Source: Chionis minor (taxonomy: Eukaryota > Chordata > Aves > Charadriiformes > Chionididae). Taken from it: a DNA stretch of 64,000 bases. The notes under the pieces were generated by a model. The model saw only the letters and a program-made list of their open reading frames with translations, searched no databases and was not told the DNA's origin. The stretch covers positions 62,218-126,217 of the forward strand of contig VZSF01003482.1 in the NCBI GenBank assembly GCA_013398295.1, given 5' to 3'. Below are positions 24,601 to 37,686 of the stretch, in pieces; the stretch's first letter is position 1, and each line of letters opens with the position of its first letter. A program made the translations under genes and the position numbers.

Positions 24601-27600
24601 GTAGGTGTTTCTTATACGTGTTTTATCTTCTTTGTTGAGTTGTAACATCTTTAAGACATTCTTTCTGATAAAATGTTTCCAACACCTCCTTTCACAATAT
24701 TAAGTTTCATACAAAACTTTGCAGTTAGTTTCCTCTTCCACAAAACAATGTTCTGACAACTTGCAGGCATTTTTTTAACCATTTCTGAGGGTAAGACTAA
24801 AAAGAGAGGCACATATTTGTTCTTTGAAAAAGAAATTCTAGTGATACTCTTTCTGAGCATTTTTAAATACTCCTTTTGGAGCTCTAAAATTTCTTAGCAA
24901 GATACAAAGCTTGAATAATGTTTATTTATTGAAACATTTTTTACTGTATATGGGTAATCTTAACATTCTTCCAAGTTATTAGTTTCTTGTTTGCTTAATT
25001 TATCAGAAAATAAGATTTCTGGTGACTTCATATAGTCTGGGAGTGCTCCTCTCTTAGCTTCTACAGATAGCCAGGCTATGCACATAACAACTCCTCAAAG
25101 TAATTCAGATCTATTCAAGCAAAGCTGAAGTTTTTATGCAGTGTTGGCTCCATTTTGACCGGGAATAACTTCAGTCTCACACTGGAAACATGAGCGGAAA
25201 ACCTGTCTCCTGGTCACTCTTCTGCGTGACATATGCTTCACATGCTGAAGAGTCAGGGGGCATGTTAGGGAGAGAAAATATTATGCAAAGTATCTTTTAA
25301 AATTAGAAAAGGTAAGGGGAACTGTGGAAATATAAAAAAGGTTTAAACAAGCTGGGCTAAAAGACTGGGTTAGGTCGTTGTGTAGCTGAGCATGGAAGCA
25401 GCAAATACAAATGACATAATTTTTTAGATCATAGAATGAGTATGAGGTTTTGAAAGCAAGCACAGGAATTAAATGTCTAGACAAGCAAACTGGAAGAAAT
25501 ATGTGAAGTAATAAAAGCAGTAAATAGGTTAATAAGCCAAGATGGACATGAAAAACCTGGAAGGAGTACAAGAAGACAGCAGTATTTGCAGTAATTTGGG
25601 CTGGAGTATGGAACTTGGAAAAGGAGATTAAGCAAGAAAAGTAGGTACTGCTTTGCAAAGCAGAAAAGAAACAGTGCACAATTAACAGAACATTGGGAAA
25701 AATACAGGTTGGAGATGAGAAGAACTGAGGGACATAAAACAAAATAAGCAGAAGATACTGTATCCACTACCTTACATTACCCATGGGAACCAAACAGGAA
25801 TAATCAGGATTCCCACTGACTATTAAGACTACTCACTAGAGAGACTGCAAGACTCACTCTTTCTCTGCTGTGACATGGAAGCACTACGAATTTCTGATAG
25901 ATTTGCTAGTAAGATGAGGTTTTTATATGGCTTTTGCTGGAAACATACCTAATGATGCTGGAATTAAATGACAGTGTTCATCTGGATTGGATTTTGTCAG
26001 TCTCATAGTTCATTACTAGTTCAGTGCAGACATTAGACATGTAGCTTTGCTGATACTGTCCTGCAGTTAAAATTCTTCAGTCATACCTAACACTACTTTT
26101 TCACAGTATGATGTTTAAACAGGAAGAAGAAAAGATAACTGCAGAGACGTTAAAGTCCAAATTTGCCAGTGTGCAGTGTTTTGGGAAAAATATCCCATGT
26201 CACCAAAATGTGATATTTACAACAAAATCTTAAACTATTAATAAGGCATATACATAGTTGAGGTATTAGATTTTTGAGATGGAACCTCATTTTACTGAAG
26301 AAGGTTGCTAACTACTATGTTGTGCTTCAGAGGAAGGCTTGGAAGACACATAGATGTTCTCAAGCCGTTATTCATGCTATATGTCTAAGCAAAAGAATTC
26401 CATTTTTAAATAAGGAAAAAAGCCCAGCTACTAGCTCTTTGGTACAAAGACATTTCTACAAAGTACTTGCTTTTGTACTATTCTGTTCCCTTAACAGATA
26501 GATAATTTCTGATCCATGTAATAAGAATCTTGCACAATTGGGCACGGAATTAGATTTCTCTTCAAAATGTGTGTTTCTACTGAAAGAATGTATTACTTTT
26601 TTTTTCTTTTCTAAGGATAGCACAGTCTTTCTAGAATCCCTACAGCAACCTGCTAATGATATATAAAACTGTATATGTATCCTTTCCTCGTACCATGCCT
26701 CGGAATATACAACACTAATGATTGCTGCTTCATGCAATCTTCAGATCTATTACAGCCTAAAAGGCTTGTGAAGACAAGAAGCATACCAAACAATTTTCAA
26801 ACTATTTTCATTTGTTTTTTTTTCTAAGCAATCCATCTCTCTTGAAAGGATAAAAGAGAGCTAAAATGAAACGGGGAAAAAGTTAGGCTGAGAATTCAGC
26901 TGCTGCTAAGCTCTGTGCAGGCAAAAGTCAGTATTTCCTTTACAGTGTTGCAGTATGTATGCACATGTTTATTTAAACAGCAGGAAAGTAGAAAAGCAAA
27001 AACTTGTTCTGGGCCTGCATATTTAGGGCTGCATATTCTTATCAAAGAATTACCATCTTGTAAAAGCAGCTGTTAGTATGTATGTGTATTTCAACTCCTA
27101 AGCTGTTGCTTAAAACTACACGTATCTTGGAGAAAACTGTTGGGAGATGTATCGACATTTGAGCTACAAGCTTATCTTGCATCCTGGAAAGATTTTAGCT
27201 GCATGGATAGGAAGCGTCACGTAACGGACTAAAATTTTTATCTTTTACAATACATCTTGAACTTTTCATATGGTATTAGGAAATGGGGGATTTTGTATGC
27301 ATGACTGTACTGACCCAAGGTTTGATGAAACATTCTGGTTTAAATATCTAATTACATAACATTAGGAAAGTCCAGGACCCAGTCTTGAGTACATAACTCA
27401 TCTCAGAAATCCAGTTAGTTTCACCTGACTGTAAATACCCATTTTATCTTCATATTCTAATAGATTCTACATGCAAGTCAAACATACCTGCCTCCTCATC
27501 TATGCAGAGTCCCAGTTGTGTTCCTTTCTAGAGACTTTTTAATGGATGGACCCGACTTCCATTTGCTTGTTGAATACAAGCACTGAATGTGCCTCAAGAC

Positions 27601-27715
27601 AGGATTGTTGGGGCTTGTGTTTTGAGCGTGAGACTTGCAGAGCTGCTTCACACATGATGAACAGGAAAAGTACTAGACTGATATGAAAGAAAAAAGAACA
27701 ACAAAACCTAAACAA

Positions 27716-27738
27716 AACCAACCAACCAACCAACCAAC
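27716..27738. repeat. AACC tetranucleotide microsatellite
   Basis: About five and a half AACC units, followed by an A-rich AAC-containing tail to about 27750. Confidence 0.8.
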
Positions 27739-29381
27739 AAACAAAAAACCTGTCAACCAAACAACTTATAGAAAAGACCCCTAGATTCTTTTTGCTATAT
27801 GCAGCCTCTATAAAAGCATCCCGGAGAAAGAATTCTGAGTTTCTTCTTCTAGGATATTGTTATAAAGGGATAAAATAATCTAAAATTAGAATTTCAGGAA
27901 CTGAGAGATTAAATTATAAATACAACAAATGCTTATCTTGTACTAGGTATGTATTCCACATCCCTTTAACAACTCCCACTCTTCAATCCCACCTTCTTGA
28001 GATACTTTGAAGTGAGCAGAGAAGCAATTTTGAAGGAAGAGACAGTCTCATAGAGATAAAATTAAATGCTGTGAAGTTACAGAAAGTAGAAAGATTGTGT
28101 GACAAATTAAGAAGCCTTTATGTAAAATCTTTTAAAAAAAAGCCACCTCACAGTGGCAAAAGTCTTTTGTGATAGTTCAAGCATATCCATAACTATCAAG
28201 CCTGCCCAATGGACATGATGGCACTGCTTGAATGTAGAAGCTTCCTGGTTTGCAGCATCTGATCTGCCTTAAGTTATTTTCACTTTGCTTTGTAGTAATT
28301 AAAAAAGAAAAATGTGAGGGAAACACAACACAATACTAAATGCTCCTGACTCTCCTGTTTAGTCTACCTTAATCATTGATCTGCCTTTAGTCTGTCAAGA
28401 CGTACCAAATGTCAGTTTGTTCAACGGAAAGAGTCAATTTTACACTTAAAAGGAATTGCTTTTGAACAGGGGGGAAGAATAAGGAATGTATATGAATTTA
28501 TTTATTGATCATTGAATTCATCATAACAGAAAAGGTGAAAAATGTTTAAAAATAATTCCTTAAAGTTCCATTAACAATAACTGTTGGAAAAATACTCTAT
28601 TTGCAAACATATTTTTTGGCTTTTGAAAAGCTAAAGGAAGGAAATAGATAAACAAAAATAGAGGTAAAATACATTCTAAAGAAATCTATTTCTGAAAGAA
28701 ATATCAAGTGTTTGAAAGGCAATTTATTCAGCCAGCTTCTGGATCTCCTCTGTACATAAATTAATGGGTAAACTTGTCCCAACAATGACCCCTTATTTCT
28801 AAAACACAGGATAAAATACTCAGGTTTTTCCTGCCACTTACAACTATTCCTCCAAGTATAATATCTCTTTTTTCAACTTTTAAGCATAACTAATACAAAT
28901 GGTCCGGAATTCCAGAATGAATCCGTAAAGTATTTATGTCAGTGTGTTATAACAACTGACAAATCAAATTCCCTATCATTCACAAGATATATTTTTATAG
29001 GGTTTAAATTTTTACTGCAATGAAAAGTCATATGAAATTTGCTCACTTGCAATAATTGAAAGGCAAATTGTCAACTTGAATATCTTAATAGAGTAATCAT
29101 TTTAGAATACCATTTTATGATAATTCACTGTCAAAAAATCAGTACATCTGCATTTTAAAAATATTACTTTCTTGCTGTGCAGAGAAAAAGAATAGAGATT
29201 TATCTACTTCTTGTTATTTATGAAATAAACTATGAAGTCATTGGCATTTCAGCAACTCCAGCTAGTACAGAACCCTAAAATACATTTACTCAGGGGTAAG
29301 AACTACCATAAGTCCACTGAAATTCTGTTTTCTTTGCCCTCTAGGTAACAGGTATTAAAGTACAAGATTTGAGTCATTATT

Positions 29382-30188
29382 ACAGAATCACTGAATCAGA
29401 GAATCACCAGGGTTGGAAGGGACCTCTAGAGATCATCTGGTCCAACCCCGCTACCACAGCAGGTCCACCTACAGCAGGTTGCACAGGATGGCGTCCAGGC
29501 AAGTTTGGAATGTCTCCAGAGTTGGAGACTCCACCACCTCTCTGGGCAGCCTGTTCCAGTGCTGTGCCACCCTCAAAGGAAAGAAGTTGCTCCTCGTGTT
29601 GAGACAGAACTTCCTATACTCGTTTGGGCCTGTTACCTCTTGTCCTGTCACTGGGCACCACTGAAAAGACCGTCGCTCTCCTCCCAGCACCCTCCCTTCA
29701 AGTATTTATAAGCATTGATAAGATACCCTCTCAGTCTTCTCCAGACTAAAAATACCCAAATCCCTCAGACTTTCCTCACAGGAAAGATGCTCCAGCCCCC
29801 TAGTCATCTTTGTAGCCCTTAGTACAGCCCCTGTAGCTGTACACTCTCCATCAGTTCTTTGTTTTTCTTAAACAGGAGAGCCCAGAACTGGACACAGTAC
29901 TCCTGAGGAGGCCTCACCAGGGCAGAGTGAAGGGGGAGGATGACCTCCCTCCACCTGATTCCCACACTCCTCTTAATGTACCCCAGGATGCCATTGGCCT
30001 TCTTGGCCACAAGGGCACATTGTTGGCTCACACTCATCCTGTTGTCCACCAGGACTCCCAGGTCCCTTTCCACAGATCTGCTTTCCAGCAGGTCAGCCCC
30101 TCACCAGTACTGGTGCATGGAGTCATTCCTCCCCAGGTGCAGGACCCTACACTTGCCTTTGTTGAACTTCATTAGGTTTCTCTCTGAA
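29382..30188 (-). mobile_element. CR1 LINE 3' fragment
   Basis: The left edge has three degenerate CR1 octamers (CAGAATCACTGAATCAGAGA), then GGTTGGAAGGGACC, placing the element's 3' end at 29382 on the minus strand. Minus-strand frames give, in order, [15 protein letters not shown] (about 30180), ERDLGVLVDNRMSVSQQCAL, NGILGYIKRSVG, LHSALVRP (30073 to 29819), then after a frame change [20 protein letters not shown] (29690 to 29469). This is the C-terminal third of CR1 ORF2. The copy is 5'-truncated near 30188 and has at least one frameshift. Divergence lies between the old 4 kb copy and the young 49.6 kb copy. Confidence 0.9.
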
Positions 30189-33100
30189 AGACCTGGTTCT
30201 GCGATATATAAATAAATGAATAATGAGTCTCCTAAAGCACTAGAATGAATATTATTAGTCAACAACTCTACCTCGAGAACATTGATCATTCCAATATGAG
30301 GATAAGCTAAACTTTGCAAGATTCCCTCCACCCTCCAGAAGCCAGGTAAAAATGGAGCTATCTCCCACAGAAAAAAAAAGGGATTATGAAAAACTCTGTC
30401 ACATTATAGCCCTAATCAAGTTACATTCCTTTGACCTTCTTTTGACTGCTGCAAGTTTATAGCCACAAACAAGACTCTAAACCAAAGCAAAACAAGTCTG
30501 CCCTTCTGCACAGTGGTGAGGAGAAAAAAAAGCCCTACTTATGAAACATGTTGACTAGAATGAGAGATGATTCCATACCACAATAATGAAGGTACTAAAC
30601 AAACAATTTTCTTCTTCAAATCTGGAATTTCTCTTATGAGAGATTTCCTATCCATGCAGAAACTCATTACATCAATGAAATTACATCTGTGAAACATCTG
30701 ATGTTGGATTAGATATTAACCACCTACAAAAAAGAGGGAGTATGGCCCATAGTCAGGGTACTAAGAAACTAGAAAAAAATCCACTGAAAAAAGCGCATTG
30801 CGTATTTCTCTAGTAATAATTTGAAGACTCAATTCTAGAAATACAAATTGCAATAATTGGTTATGGAGAAATATAGTATTTGATGTGTTCTTTTAATTTC
30901 AGATTTAATATTTAGGAGTATGGATTATATAGAAATACTGCTGAATTTAGAGTATCTTCTTTATTCAGTCTGTTAACTTTCTGTATTCTCAATATATGTC
31001 AGTCACTAGATCTATGGCCCTGACATTTTATTCTGAAGGTATTTCTGCAGCAAGTGGCACATGGACTATGATTTTTATTATCTAATAGATAATGTATCTA
31101 AATGCACCTTCACAGTATAATTCTCATATGATGCATTCACACTTCAGTGTAAGAATGCAACCAATTGGCTACACTTTTGTGATAGCCAAAGAGAGGGGGG
31201 AAAAATAAAATAAAAAGCAACTATACAAGCTGGTTGGAAATTTTACAGCAAACACTTATCGTAAAGAAACAGTGAGCTGTCAAAGCTGAGCTGTTCTGTA
31301 GGAGGCGCACTGCCTGGCTTGTGATGGAAGTTTGCCCAGCTCCCAACCTGCCCGCCATGGGCTTTTGAGGGATTTCTAAAGGAAACAGCTCTATGGGAGC
31401 TACATAAATAGAGACCTATCCAGGGACAGATGCTTGAGGTTTCCAGTGTGCATTGCTATGGGCAGCTCTGCTATTCTGACTGCTTTGGAGTCAGAAAATG
31501 CCAGAGCATTTTGTGCCAGAAGGAGAAATTATGATGGCGGGCACCCACAGGTGCATTCAGGGAGAACTGCCAGTTTCGGCAGGTCTGGCAAAATAGGCAG
31601 AAGTGAGGTGCAGCACTCCTGCACCCCCCACACACAGCCTGATGCCACCGGTGGGGCTGGCATTCCACCAACCTCTCTAACCTAGAGAGGGGAGATTTTC
31701 CCAACTCTAAATGAAGGGGAGGAAGGAAACAAAACTCCTCTACTACCTCGTCCTCTGAGGATATTCCAGATAATTATGAATTAAGATCTTAATAATTCTT
31801 TGAAGGACTGTTTCAATTTTATTTGAATTTTTGCAATTGCCATTTTTTCTAGAAAGCCTTTTTTTTCCTTCAGGATTTTCTTGTTTTGAAATAATAGGTT
31901 TGTATTCCAGTTTGAGATTGGGTAATTTTTCCCCAGGAATCGTCTAAATGTCCCAGGAACAGACTGAAAATTCTGAGTTTTGACCAGCTCTAATAAGGAA
32001 TGGATAACCAGTCATTATTGCTGAGCTTTCATTTCACATGTTCTCGTAATATCTTTCTGCTCTTTGGGAAGAGAAACTGATGGAGAAAAAATTTCAGTTA
32101 AATAGTCCTACTAAATAGATGGAGAGGCAAATACAAGGCCCTGGATATCTTGACTTAGTCCTAGTCTGACACTACACTAATGCTACTGCTAGGCCAGAAA
32201 GAACTAGACAAAAATGGATATGATAAACTTATCCTGACTTTCTTGGTCAGAGGAGATCATCACTACACTAGTGAGCTAGGGCACAGCAACAGGGGTTTTA
32301 CAAATGAACAGTTTACAGTTTCTTACAGGCTCCCAGAAATGCGGAAGCTTTGTCGATCATTCACTTCTCTCTCAAGAAGATAATTTATTTTAATTTAATT
32401 TGCAGTATGCTACAAACAATATCTTGTTTGTCCTGCTGCTCAGGCAAACAAATTAAAATAGTGACAAAATCTATTACAGCCACAGTCATTAAGTTTGGAA
32501 GCATTGTTGCAACTTTGTTCACATAAAGATACCAGTTCATTAATGCTTTAACCTTCCTATACATTATAAGCCATATCCTCATAGTTTCATTGCTAAAGTA
32601 GTAGAAAAAGGAGTGGAAAGAAAAACACATAAGCTAGACTGACATATCAGAGCTGTATCACCTTATGTTAAGATCACCAGAAGGCAGCCCAAGAGACGCT
32701 AGGTCCTTCCCTCTATGCTGAAAAGTTAAACAACGCAGATGTTTCTCATTTACACCAGCAAGACCTAAATTATATAAAAATATCAGGGTTATAGGAAATA
32801 TCAGAGACTTATGAGCTTCATTTTATTCTAAAGTATAAGCACCTGGGTCATGACCTCAACAACCAGCTCCAGGATCTTTCAAGTTCCGTTTACAGCCTAT
32901 AGCTCTTCCACTGGTCTAACTCCCGTCACCTCACAGGAGCAGCACCTGCGTCACCACTAGACAATTGGATATGAGAGTTTCTATCTCTTTTATGCACCTA
33001 AGATTGACACTCTAAAATTTTGCAGCTCATCTTGGTTTCATTGTGGTGCTACATGTGCATAAACTCTAAATTTCAGTGCTTACTGTTGGTTGAATGCACT

Positions 33101-34659
33101 CTACATGAAAATACCTTTCAGGTAGCACTCAAGTAACAGGGAAAGCGTGATGACAGACCTAACAATGGCCCAGTTTACCATGCATAACTCTTCAATAAAA
33201 CTAATACATCTGCTACTTCCATAGTGTTGATTCCCTACTGAGAGTGATTTTGTCTAAAACTCAGGAATTTAAATGCATTTATGACCAATTTCTGCAGTCA
33301 GTAATATATTTGGGTAACTCTAGAGTCAAATACTTGCTAGTCCTTCACCAGTGTTTTCTGTTCCACTCAAACTTGCCTCCAGGCTCATGGTCATCTATTT
33401 ATCTCTTAGTTAAACCTCTCACTAAAAATAATTATTTACTCCTAGTTGGCAAAGATAAAGAACTTTCCTGAACAGATTTCTGCTTCTGAGAGAGGACCAT
33501 TTTGCTACTAAGTTAAAAATTTTCCATCAACAGACCTCCTAACATCCCTCTGCCCAACTATTTTCTCAGTGGGTAAGTTCAGGCTACCATTTTGTCCTTC
33601 AATTGGCTTGACATCTCCCACAAGCGAACTAGCCAGAATTGGATTGATGAAGTCTTCCACAGCTCACTCAATCAAACCCTTTCACGCTACCAAACTCCCA
33701 GAAAGTCTTCCAAAAATCATGAGTACACTTCAGATTCAAGTATACAAACTGCTTACGAAAGTAAATCATTGCCAAACACACTCTGGGTTTTATTCTATTC
33801 CTTTTGAATTGCATTCTCTAAAGACACTGACTTTTATGGGTAGTAATTTTATATGCTTTGTTTTCTTGTCAAAAGGAATTATTGAAATGTTTCAATTAGA
33901 TGCAATGTGCTATTGTAAGGTAAAGTATGAGATTAATAAGTGTCATGCCGATTAAAGAACACAATATATCTAGCAAATTCACCAATTAAAAATTGGCTAA
34001 CTATTAGTTTTGAGACTACTGATTTCTACCATATCTCATGCAAAAAGACAGCTGTCCTAGAAATAAAAACATATTTTCTAATTTTTAAAATAAATTAGCA
34101 AAAAAATTTGTAAAATTTTGTTATATAGTCTAAAATGGTGATAGTTTATTACCAAGATAGGAAACAGCTAATGTCCTTCTGTACTTGAATTAAAATCTGT
34201 TTTAAATTACAGAACCTCATCCTATTTTTCATCAATATTTCCTTCAAAATGCAAGTAGAATAAAGATAAAAATTTAAGGGGTAGGAATGGTGGCCAGAAG
34301 GACAAAAGAAACATAATGAGAGAGAAATAAACATACAAAAATAAAAGTATATTGTAAAGTGTGTCACAGGATATTACAACAGAAGATAAAAGAAGGCTCA
34401 TAATTTGGTGTGTATGATCAGTTGCAAATATAACACATATAACAAATATGTCAGTAAACAGGACGTGAGACAGAAAAACAGAAGGAGCTAACCTGACGTT
34501 CCTGCTCTGATAAAACTCTTCAAGCCTACAGCTAAATTTTGAGCAACTACATTAATTAACACACGTCTTAAGCAGGACCTGGAAATAGACTGGAATGTGG
34601 TAACAAGTTTTGAAACACAGATATAATATATTGCGTGAGAAAAGTGGCAATTAGTAAAC
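30189..34659. other. Unique noncoding DNA
   Basis: No gene or mobile element recognised apart from the GC-richer block at 31300-31735, described separately. Open frames near 33569-33955 start from non-ATG codons and have no recognisable motif. Confidence 0.55.
31300..31735. other. GC-richer block of unknown origin
   Basis: GC content is visibly higher than in the flanks, with several CpG dinucleotides. It contains a TATA-like string CATAAATAGAG near 31404 and, at its right end, an inverted repeat of 8 bases (CCTCTCTA / TAGAGAGG at 31672-31679 and 31683-31690, 3-base loop). No intact ATG frame of note crosses it. It may be an old unrecognised repeat, a noncoding-RNA exon or a regulatory element; nothing in the sequence decides between these. 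Confidence 0.35.
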
Positions 34660-34990
34660 AAGCGTCGGGAAGCAGCAGGAGGGGGCTACTGTGCAAGGGG
34701 CAGGGAGGTGGGCTCTGAGGGTGGCAGCAAAGCAGGCAGGGGGACAGGGCACAGCCCCACAGTGCCCGAGGAGACAGGGAGAGCAGGGAGCAGGAACAGG
34801 AGCTGGGGACAGCCAGTAGGACCAACACTGGCAGACAGGCGCTTGGTGATGATGCCGGTCCTGGGCAAAATTGGGAAGTCAGGTCAGTGAGTCAGGGTCA
34901 GGTGCCCCCCAAAGAGGCTTCTCCCAGCTCCTGCTCAGGCAGCTCTGCGCCCAGGAGCCTGATCCAGGGGAGCACATCTGCACCATGTCA
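34660..34990. other. G-rich block with G-quadruplex motif
   Basis: The plus strand is rich in G and in GGGCAGG-like words from about 34675 to 34810, then in CAGG/CTCC words to about 34990, within otherwise AT-rich DNA. Four G-runs at 34697-34721 (4, 3, 3 and 3 G, loops of 2, 4 and 6 bases) fit the standard quadruplex pattern. Frames are open on both strands, as expected from composition. I recognise no repeat family or gene. Confidence 0.4.
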
Positions 34991-37402
34991 GATCTGGCAT
35001 GAGCAGAGGTAGGCAAACCTAGAGGAGAAAAGAAACAGTTTTGAAAAAATGGTATTTTCCTTAGAATAAAAAAAGTTTCAAGCGTTTTGCCAGAATTGAG
35101 CTGGATATAGTACCATCACTAGTTACTTCTGGATGTAGTCAGCCGTAACATAACATGTAGCAGTAATACTTAAATATTTTCCATGACAATATTCTCCACT
35201 TTCACACTGGCAGTTCTCTAGGAATACGTTCAGATCTCCAGGGTTTAGAGAATATTTTTCTAGAATTCTTTAGCACTAAGGTTTTTAAATCACAAAGATG
35301 TCGTTTTAGAAGATGTCTGTTTAGAACACATGCCATTGTACAGAAGGAAATCACAGGTAGTACAATCAGCACACAAAATGTAAACTTTAAATAACATGCT
35401 TAAGATACACACTGTTTGGGTTTCTTTTTTTTTGTTGTTGTTTATGTATGCATATGAGAGCCAGTGTCACTTCTGTAAAAACAGTAGTTTGTCCAGTACT
35501 CATTTTTCGTGATGAAAAAAAAATTATGTATGTTTGATCATGTAATAAATCAAGCATAGATTGGACAGAATACTTTTAAACAAATCTATTTAAAACTGAC
35601 AGTTGGTCTGTGTGGTTGTCTTTGGCAAGTCCTCAGTCAAAACTTCCTTTTTTGAAAAAAATGGAAAAAAGTTTATCTATGTCAATATAACACAAATAGC
35701 TATTCAACCCAAAGTCTTTCTTTGTCAGTTACATGAAAGCAAAATGGTGACAATTTGTTTCTTCTCAACTGAGTTGTTTCTGTCAATAATTTACTTATCT
35801 TTCTGTGAAGTCCTGGGTTTCCTGCTGCCAGATTTAAGAAAAAAATTTTGAAGTCTCCATATTGATGAGTGCCAGCAATTTTTAATGGACTAGGCATTAG
35901 TTAAGTGAGGAAAGCTTGTTGCAGGAATAACTTTGGATTAAGAATCTAGAATTTCAAGTAGTTTTTCAATGACACTAAAGTCAGCTGATATGAATTGATA
36001 TAAATTAGCCACATGTATTTTGTTTTAAATACAATATAAATGATATATGCCATTGTTAATACATGGTTTAATGTATTTGGTCTGTGTATTCATCATCTGA
36101 TATAAAGAACTTCAGTCTTTTATTCTTTTATTTCTATGTGATACAAAGCAAGCTAGTCTTTTGCATACTTTCCTCTGTACAAGAAGGAAACTGAAAGGTA
36201 AATTGGATTTCTGAACTCATTTAGAACAACGAGGCCACAGTATTCAAAGAAGAAAGGCAGACAAATGTTCAAGGAAATGAAAGAAATTGAGATGCAGCTG
36301 ACTTAGTGAGACCAGGCTTCTCTGGCAACAGTTGTGGTAAATCCAGGCACGTGAGGTCTGTCAAAGCCCACTGCCAAGCTCAAACAAACATTTCTATGAA
36401 AAAGTTATTTCTAATGTTTTTGATATAAAACCTGTAGGATTGCAGCATAGGATTGCAAGTCCCCTTTAAACACCATAATGGTCTGCAAAGCAGTAGCAAA
36501 CCAGTTATTTGCGTCAGTGAATGCGTTTTTAGTCTAAGTGAAATATGAACCTGACAGATGCCAATTGAGGCCCTTCAGTTCCTGTGGATCTCTGAAGGCA
36601 AGAATATCAAAGAGGGGCTCAGGTCCTAGCTAACATTTTCAGCAACAGTTTATTTGTATCCTTTGGAGGAGCAGGTATTCCCTTCTAGCACTTCATAACC
36701 TTCAGTAAACTATAGCAGCACTCCAACAAACTGAGGAATGGTGACCCAGCAGCACGGCAGATTTCAGCTGTGTTTTGTTTTGTTCACCACACACATTTCC
36801 AACATTTTCCTTCTTGTTTTCTCTACCATTTACCTCATCAGAAGCAATTAAGGCCCAGCCACGATAGTTGTGAATTTTAGTTTATTTCCTTAATAATGCA
36901 GATAGATGGATTAAAGAGATATGATCTACACTATGTGCAAGCTTTCAAGGGTAAAAAAACCAGAATCAACCTCACATAGTTTGGAATGCTGTAATGATGA
37001 GAAATACTAAAATAGGCACTCAGTTGCCAAGACTGAGGCACTTAATCACAACTTAGGTGAGGAGGTTTTACATGTGGCTTGGGACATATTTATGAGCAAC
37101 ATCGATACAAACAGTAATTCTACAGTATGGTAAAGAATACCACATTGACACAATATTTACTGCCACAATATTTATTGCCCAAATAAAAGCAGAAGAAGCC
37201 AGCAGGTTTTTTTCACATTTGTGAAAAAAATATAATGTGAAAAAAAATTGTATAACTTACAGACAAATCTCAGTCTTAAGAGCACAAACAAAGTGCTTGA
37301 ACAAAAGAGGGGTAATGGTAAACTGAAACATTTTCTTATCTGCAGAAGCATCTCATAAGAAAGAGTGAATGTTTTATGGGTGAATGTGAAAATATGACTG
37401 AG

Positions 37403-37478
37403 TGCTCCTCCCCCTGCTCTGCCCGCCTCCCCCCTCCCCCACCCTCCAACTCCTCCCTTTCCTTTATTCTTCTTCCAA
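37403..37478 (-). repeat. C/T-rich tract; G-quadruplex motif on minus strand
   Basis: About 75 bases almost purely C and T on the plus strand. On the minus strand, 37422-37444 gives G-runs of 3, 5, 6 and 3 with loops of 1, 1 and 4 bases, a strong quadruplex pattern; a further 5-G run lies at 37410-37414. No adjacent promoter or gene is visible. Confidence 0.75.
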
Positions 37479-37660
37479 TATATTTTTAAGGGAAGATCAT
37501 GAGCTGTGTTTTGTAGAAAATAAAACTATTCAGAACCCCTGCTAATATTTCCTACATTTTTTCTTCTGCAAACAGGAATTGCAGTAGACCTGCTGAAGCC
37601 TGAAGCATCTGATCTCTGATCTATTGTCCAGTGGTACCCGGTACTGTCTAAATTGCAAAA

Positions 37661-37686
37661 TATTTGCTATCAATAAATAGCAAATA
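37661..37686. repeat. Perfect 10-bp inverted repeat
   Basis: TATTTGCTAT at 37661-37670 pairs exactly with ATAGCAAATA at 37677-37686 across a six-base loop. The word TTTGCTAT recurs at about 37699, giving a second possible pairing. The stem is AT-rich and no function is inferred. Confidence 0.6.

Larger units (their letters stand above)
17385..29381. other. Unique noncoding DNA, no recognisable mobile elements
   Basis: Twelve kilobases in which I see no CR1, LTR or gene. It contains a CA-rich patch at 24040-24062, a purine-biased plus strand at about 25300-25740 that leaves the minus strand open by composition, a small inverted repeat at about 21825-21848 and an AACC repeat at 27716. A 101-codon ATG frame at 18327-18632 (+) has its own entry. 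Confidence 0.55.

Noticed and set aside
25281..25742. 153-codon minus-strand open frame, the longest outside CR1
   Set aside because: It begins with TTG and contains no ATG at all. The plus strand here is purine-rich, which removes stops from the opposite strand, and one such frame is roughly what chance predicts in 64 kb. No motif is seen.
33569..33955. 128-codon plus-strand frame
   Set aside because: GTG start, no recognisable domain, no supporting signals.
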